DNA of 64,000 nt, taken from positions 62,001 to 126,000 of the forward strand of contig NZ_JBHSIS010000017.1 in the NCBI RefSeq assembly GCF_042653545.1. Reading direction: 5' to 3'. This document shows, piece after piece, positions 59,783 through 64,000 of the stretch (the stretch's first letter is position 1; every line of letters begins with the position of its first letter). The notes under the pieces were generated by a model, which saw only the letters and a list, made by a program, of their open reading frames with translations, was not told the DNA's origin and ran no database searches. The translations under genes were made by a program, and so were the position numbers. The stretch is from Actinophytocola glycyrrhizae. Its GTDB lineage: Bacteria; Actinomycetota; Actinomycetes; Mycobacteriales; Pseudonocardiaceae.

Positions 59783-59932
59783 TGGTTCTACCCGGTTCTT
59801 ATCCGGTCGCTGTTACCCGCCGATAGCGGACCCTAAACCTCTTCAACATCAACTGAAGGCGTGCCGTCGTTGACTCGTTCTCGAGCGGGACCCCCGCCGA
59901 AACGGAAATCAACGAAGTCTCGGAGGCATTCC

Positions 59933-60088
59933 ATGTCTGCCATTCGCAAGGTTGTCGTGTCCGCCGCCATGCTGTTCCTGGGCCTGTCAGGCGTGTTCCT
60001 GGCGGCCGGTGTGGCGTCCGCCGCGACCACCGAGAGCCGGGCGTACGCCATCGAGTGCGACGACGACTGGCAGACCCCCTGCCCGTGA
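59933..60088 (+). CDS. Small secreted peptide, 51 residues
   Basis: The ATG has CGGAGG 7 nt upstream. The first ~33 residues form a Sec signal peptide: basic MSAIRK, a hydrophobic core, then AGVASA-A as a signal-peptidase site. The mature part would be about 21 residues, acidic, with two Cys (IECDDDWQTPCP) that could form a disulfide. I know no function. It stands alone between the SDR and the SARP regulator. An upstream in-frame ATG at 59861 would spoil the signal peptide and is rejected. Confidence 0.65.
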   Translation: MSAIRKVVVSAAMLFLGLSGVFLAAGVASAATTESRAYAIECDDDWQTPCP

Positions 60089-60198
60089 GTCGCCGCAGTT
60101 GAGCCGCAGGTGAGATGACGCGGTGGCAGGCGACGACTCGGGGGAGTCGTCCTGCCGCCGCCCCGATGGCTCGACAGCTCGATGGCCAGCTCGACAGG

Positions 60199-63100
60199 TC
60201 AGTGGAAGATGGCGCTGCGGCGGTTGTGTTCCAGCTCCTGGCGCAACCGGACGGCCTCGGTGGACTTCACCGTGCCGAGCAGCTCGATGGCCTCGTCGAG
60301 GTCACGGGCCGCGCGGGCCTCATCGCCCCGGCCCAGGTGCAGGTCCGACCGCAGGACCAGCGTCTTCGCCTGCCAGATCGTGGTGCCCAGCTCGGTGAAC
60401 AGCGTGCGTGCCGCGTCGACGTGGTCCGCCCCGGCCGCCTCCTGGCCGCGGGCCAGTGCGATCTCGCCGAGCGCGTAGTGCGCGCTGCCGGCCACCATCC
60501 GCTCGCCGACCTGGGTGGCCAGTGACAACGCGTGCTGCAGGGTCGTCTCCGCGTTGTCCAGCCGCCCGGAGCGCTGGCGCACCACCCCCAGCCGGTACAG
60601 CGCGTGCGCCTCGCCGATGCGGTCACCGATGTCCCGCACGATCAGCAGCACCCGGTTGAGCGCCTGGTGCGCCTGTTCGATCTGGTTGCCGAACAGGTGC
60701 AGCTCGGCGAACCGGTTCATCGCCTGCGCCTCGCCACGCAGGTACCCGACCCGGCGATAGCACTCGAGTGCCGTCTCCAACAAAGCTTGCGCGCGGTCGG
60801 CGGCCCCTTCGTCGATGCACACCTTGGCCATGTACTGCAGGACATGGGCCTCGCCGACCATGTCGCCGACCGCGCGCATCTTCTCCAGCGCCTTCTCGTA
60901 CTTCGACATCGTCGCCGCGGTCCCGTACCGCAGCCGGTCGAGGGTGGTGGCGTTGCGCAGCGCGAGCGCGTAGCCGTGGTCGTCGCCCAGCCGTTCGAAC
61001 AGCTCGAGCGCGGTGGCATAGCAGCGCTCGGCCTCGCCCCACCTGGTCTGCTGCGAGTGCATCCCGCCGAGCGAGTACAGCATCGCGGCCCGGCCGCGTT
61101 CGTTGCCGGTCTCCTCCGCCGCGGCCAGTGCCCGCTCCGCGGTCTCGCGCCAGTCGTCGAAGTGGCTCTTGACCTGGAACAACGTGACCCCGGTCAGTGC
61201 GAGGTCCCACGCCGCCTCCGACATCCCGTACTCGGTGGCGAGGTGGACGGCGGACACGAGCGAGCGGCGCTCGAGCTCCAGCCACTCCATGTGATCGCCC
61301 ATCTCCTCGGCCTCCTCCAGCTCCGGCCCACCCGGCCAGCGCGGGAAGGTGCCGTGGAGGATCGTGTAGTCGCCGCCGTACTCCTTGCGGTGCGCGTGCT
61401 CCGCGCGGCCGAGCCAGGCACCGAGCAGCCGTGCGACCGCCTCGGTGCGTTCGTCCTCGGACTCGGCGGCACGCAGCTGTTCGGTGGCGTACACCCGGAT
61501 CAGGTCGTGGAACCGGTAGCGCAGCCGCTCGCCCGGGTACTGCACCGTGTCCAGCAGCTGCGCGTCGACCAGCGTCTCCACGATCTCGAACGCGTCGAAC
61601 GGGTCGATGTCCAGCAGCGCGGCCGCGCTCCACCCCGGGAAGTCCGGGGTGCCGATCAGCGCGAACCGGCGGAACAGGCGCCTGCCGAGCTCGGAGAGCG
61701 CCAGGTAGCTCTGGTCGATGTTGGAGCGCAGCACCAGGCCGCGGAAGGACAGCTCGTCGAGCCTGCGCACGCTGTTGCGCAGTCGCGTGACCAGCAGGTC
61801 GACCCGCCAGTGCGCGCGGGAGGCGAGCCGCGCGCCCGCGATCCGGATCGCCAGCGGGAGGCCGCCACAGAGGCCGACCAGCTCGCGGGTGGCCGCAGGC
61901 TCGGCCGCCAGCCGGTCCGCGCCGACGATCGTGGTGAGCAGCTCCAGCGACCGGTCGAAGTCGAACACCTCGACGTCGACCTGGTGGGCACCCGGCAGGC
62001 CGGACAGCCGCGCCCGGCTGGTCACGATCACCGCGCAGCCGGGGCCCGCTGGCAGGAGCGAGATGACCTGCTCCTCGTCGGTGGCGCCGTCGAGCACCAC
62101 CAGCACGTTCTTGTTGGCCACCCGGCTGCGGTAGAGCTCGCCGCGTTCCTCGTCGTCGTCGGGCAGCGCCTTGCCGTCGACGCCGAGGGCACGCAGGAAC
62201 CGTGCGAGCACACCGCGCACCCGGTCCTCGCCGTCCGGCGACTCCAGGTCGCCGTAGAGGTGGCCGTCCGGGAAGTCGGCACGCAGCTCGTGGGCCGCGC
62301 GCAGGGCGAGTGCGGACTTGCCGACGCCACCCTTGCCGGAGATCGAGACGATCCGGGTGCCGTAGTTGCCGTCCTGCGCCGCGCCGTCGTTGCGGAGCAC
62401 GCGCTTGATCTCGGCCAGGTGGGCTTCCCGGCCGGTGAAGTCCGCGATGGTCGCCGGCAGCCTGCGCGGCACCACCGCCTGCGGCTCCACCACGGCATGC
62501 GCGCCCCCGGTGGCGCCGCCCACCTCGACGTCGAGCTTGGGGCTGCGGTTGAGGATCGCCGTCTCGAGCCTGCGTGTGCTCTCGCCGAGCTCGATGCCGA
62601 GCTCGTCCATCAGCGTGGCGCGGGCCCGCCTGCACACCTCCAGCGCCTCGGCCTGCCGCCCGCAGCGGTACAGCGCGAGCATCAGGTACTCGTACAGCCG
62701 CTCCCGCAGCGGGTGCTCCTTGACCAGCGCGAGCAGCTCCCCGACGACCTCCTCGTGCCTGCCGAGCTCGAGGTCGAGCCGGATCCGCTCCATCACCGCG
62801 GACACCTTGGCGTCCTCGAGCTGAGCCGCGCTCCTGCGCAGCGGCTCCGAGTTCATGCCCGCCAGGGCCGTCCCGCGCCACAGCGACAGCGCACTGCGCA
62901 GCGTGGCGACGGCCTCGGACAGGTGCCTGGCCCCGACGTGCGCCCGCGCGGCGCTCACCAGGCTGTTGAACCTGGCGACGTCCAGGTCGTCCTCGGGGAT
63001 CTCGAGCAGGTAGCCGGGCGGCCGGGTGCGGATGAGCGCCGTCCCGCCCGCCGCGGCGAGCACCCGGCGCAGACCGGAGACGCAGATCTGGATCTGCACC

Positions 63101-63279
63101 CGTGCGGTGGTCGGTGGCGCGTCGTCCCAGACGGCGTCGATGAGCGACTCGACCGGCACCACGCGGTTGGCGTTGAGCGCCAGCATCGCGAGCACGATCC
63201 GCTGCCGGGCGCCGCCGAGGTCATGCTCCTCGTCGTCCGAGGACAGCGTGAGCGGGCCCAGCAACCGAAGCGCCAGCAC
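60199..63279 (-). CDS. AfsR-type SARP transcriptional regulator (BTAD, NB-ARC, TPR)
   Basis: A 1026-residue regulator. Residues 1-95 are an OmpR-like winged-helix DNA-binding domain (LGPLTLSSDDEE, RQRIVLAMLALNANRVVPVE) and 96-245 the bacterial transcription activation domain. An NB-ARC ATPase domain follows, with the P-loop SGKGGVGKS near 314-322 and VLVVLDGATDEEQ as Walker B. The C-terminal ~400 residues are TPR repeats. Such proteins activate antibiotic clusters by binding heptameric direct repeats next to -10 boxes. It is the only regulator gene in the window and is the likely pathway activator. Confidence 0.92.
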   Translation of the reverse strand: MLALRLLGPLTLSSDDEEHDLGGARQRIVLAMLALNANRVVPVESLIDAVWDDAPPTTARVQIQICVSGLRRVLAAAGGTALIRTRPPGYLLEIPEDDLDVARFNSLVSAARAHVGARHLSEAVATLRSALSLWRGTALAGMNSEPLRRSAAQLEDAKVSAVMERIRLDLELGRHEEVVGELLALVKEHPLRERLYEYLMLALYRCGRQAEALEVCRRARATLMDELGIELGESTRRLETAILNRSPKLDVEVGGATGGAHAVVEPQAVVPRRLPATIADFTGREAHLAEIKRVLRNDGAAQDGNYGTRIVSISGKGGVGKSALALRAAHELRADFPDGHLYGDLESPDGEDRVRGVLARFLRALGVDGKALPDDDEERGELYRSRVANKNVLVVLDGATDEEQVISLLPAGPGCAVIVTSRARLSGLPGAHQVDVEVFDFDRSLELLTTIVGADRLAAEPAATRELVGLCGGLPLAIRIAGARLASRAHWRVDLLVTRLRNSVRRLDELSFRGLVLRSNIDQSYLALSELGRRLFRRFALIGTPDFPGWSAAALLDIDPFDAFEIVETLVDAQLLDTVQYPGERLRYRFHDLIRVYATEQLRAAESEDERTEAVARLLGAWLGRAEHAHRKEYGGDYTILHGTFPRWPGGPELEEAEEMGDHMEWLELERRSLVSAVHLATEYGMSEAAWDLALTGVTLFQVKSHFDDWRETAERALAAAEETGNERGRAAMLYSLGGMHSQQTRWGEAERCYATALELFERLGDDHGYALALRNATTLDRLRYGTAATMSKYEKALEKMRAVGDMVGEAHVLQYMAKVCIDEGAADRAQALLETALECYRRVGYLRGEAQAMNRFAELHLFGNQIEQAHQALNRVLLIVRDIGDRIGEAHALYRLGVVRQRSGRLDNAETTLQHALSLATQVGERMVAGSAHYALGEIALARGQEAAGADHVDAARTLFTELGTTIWQAKTLVLRSDLHLGRGDEARAARDLDEAIELLGTVKSTEAVRLRQELEHNRRSAIFH

Positions 63280-63544
63280 CTCTCGCCCCCAGTCTCCCCG
63301 ACTTCGTCCTGGTCACGCCGCCGCGCCCCCGCGACTCACCCGTTAAATCGACGACCAGTTTTCCCGCCATTCTCTCATACCGTGCGGATATCCCGGACGT
63401 ACCGGTTTCCGTGGCAGCGCTGCCATTCCGGGCCGACACGGCGCTGTTGCTGTGTGTGATCGACGGTGTCGACGGCCATTTTTCGTGAATGGGCCGCCGG
63501 GTTCCGGTCCGAAAAGGGCGTTTCCGGTTTAGTGCCTTCGCCGG
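63280..63544. promoter_or_regulatory. Upstream region of the SARP gene
   Basis: About 265 nt ahead of the regulator and after the AhpD-like gene. It is less GC-rich around 63350-63370 and 63470-63490. No clear operator or hairpin was found. Confidence 0.35.
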
Positions 63545-64000
63545 TCAGCTGTGGTAGCCGTGGCGCGTGATGCGGTCCGCCGCGTTCGCGTACGCCTGGG
63601 GGTCGGTGGGGGCGAACGTGCCGAGCCCGTCGACGTAGCGGTTGTACATGCAGAACGCGGCCGCGATCAGCACGGTGTCGTGGACCTCCAGGTCGGTGGC
63701 CCCCTCAGCGCGTGCCGCCGCCACCAGGTCGCGCGTGACCCCGCGGCCCGAGGCCTGCACGGCGGCGGCGATGCGCAGCAGCGCGCGCAGCTTCGCCGAG
63801 ACGGGCGCGGCGTCCAGCCCGGCCCGGACCAGGTCGACGACCGTCGCGCCGTCCTCGAGCTGGGCGGCGGCGAACGCGGCGTGGGAGTTGCCGCAGTAGT
63901 CGCACTCGTTGAGCCAGGAGACGTAGGCGGCGATCAGCTCGCGCTCACCCTCCGACAGCGGGTGCGGGCCGCGCAGCAGCGCCTCCGCCAGGTCGAGCAG
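63545..64000 (-). CDS. AhpD-like / carboxymuconolactone-decarboxylase-family protein, 5'-truncated
   Basis: The frame stays open to the window end, so the N-terminus is missing; 151 residues are visible. NECDYCGNSHAAFA contains the Cys-x2-Cys and His of the AhpD fold, which in peroxidase-related members is a redox dithiol. FCMYNRYVDGLGTF near the C-terminus matches the peroxidase-related subgroup. It probably reduces peroxides or recycles a peroxiredoxin. A link with the cluster is not evident; it may mark the cluster edge. Confidence 0.85.
   Translation of the reverse strand: MLDLAEALLRGPHPLSEGERELIAAYVSWLNECDYCGNSHAAFAAAQLEDGATVVDLVRAGLDAAPVSAKLRALLRIAAAVQASGRGVTRDLVAAARAEGATDLEVHDTVLIAAAFCMYNRYVDGLGTFAPTDPQAYANAADRITRHGYHS

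Noticed and set aside
60532..63459. Long plus-strand frame opposite the SARP regulator
   Set aside because: Shadow of the regulator gene; the product shows only low-complexity composition.

Overview
The window is a high-GC actinobacterial chromosome segment. GTG and TTG starts behind strong GGAGG-type ribosome binding sites, mycothiol-linked protein families, a MIRU-like coupling element and dispersed GAATGG/TTCACGG palindromes point to an actinomycete, perhaps in the Pseudonocardiales (low confidence on the family). Nearly all of it is specialised metabolism. I see no tRNA, rRNA, insertion sequence, CRISPR array, polyketide synthase, MbtH protein or phosphopantetheinyl transferase.

Layout. 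(I) 0-15.3 kb: an indigoidine synthetase (A-Ox-T-TE, hand-read glutamine code DAWQFGLINK), a PsuG-type C-glycosidase, a uracil phosphoribosyltransferase and an MFS exporter. These match the MinA/MinB/MinD/MinT core of C-nucleoside (minimycin-type) clusters. Here they are joined by a TrpF-like barrel lacking the catalytic Cys, a PptA-like tautomerase, an alpha/beta hydrolase, a DJ-1/PfpI protein, a flavodoxin-like reductase, a DsbA-like protein and an SDR. (II) 16.5-32.6 kb: a P450, a free-standing condensation domain, a zinc-ribbon methyltransferase, an A-T didomain lacking the conserved pocket Asp, an MppJ-like 2-oxoacid C-methyltransferase, a ThDP enzyme, a flavin oxidase, an MFS exporter, two tandem SRPBCC proteins and a solute-binding-fold protein without a signal peptide. 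(III) 32.6-40.3 kb: a mycothiol-dependent isomerase-like protein and a four-gene oxidative operon (FAD monooxygenase, molybdopterin oxidoreductase, acyl-CoA-dehydrogenase-fold flavoenzyme, HpaB-type hydroxylase). (IV) 41-47 kb: a glycosyltransferase, a sulfur module (cysteine desulfurase, SUMF1-fold protein, MoaD/ThiS-like sulfur carrier) and a Tat-exported flavin oxidase. (V) 47-56 kb: dTDP-sugar genes for a 3-amino-3-C-methyl-2,3,6-trideoxyhexose with an amino-sugar N-oxygenase (nitrosugar logic), plus a second glycosyltransferase. One enzyme there fuses a degenerate thymidylyltransferase to a 2,3-dehydratase. (VI) 56-64 kb: a stand-alone TSCPD protein, a third acyl-CoA-dehydrogenase-fold enzyme, an SgcJ/EcaC protein, an SDR, a small secreted peptide, an AfsR-type SARP regulator and an AhpD-like protein running off the end.

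How it may work together (inference): region I could make and export a C-nucleoside and/or indigoidine, with the phosphoribosyltransferase protecting the host. Regions II-VI could build a small peptide-like or acyl scaffold from a beta-methylated 2-oxoacid, oxidise it, possibly add sulfur, and attach one or two sugars including a nitroso/nitro sugar. Whether these are one hybrid cluster or two neighbours cannot be settled from sequence alone. Two gene relics (a glycosyltransferase start and an SgcJ-like gene) show recent decay and rearrangement.
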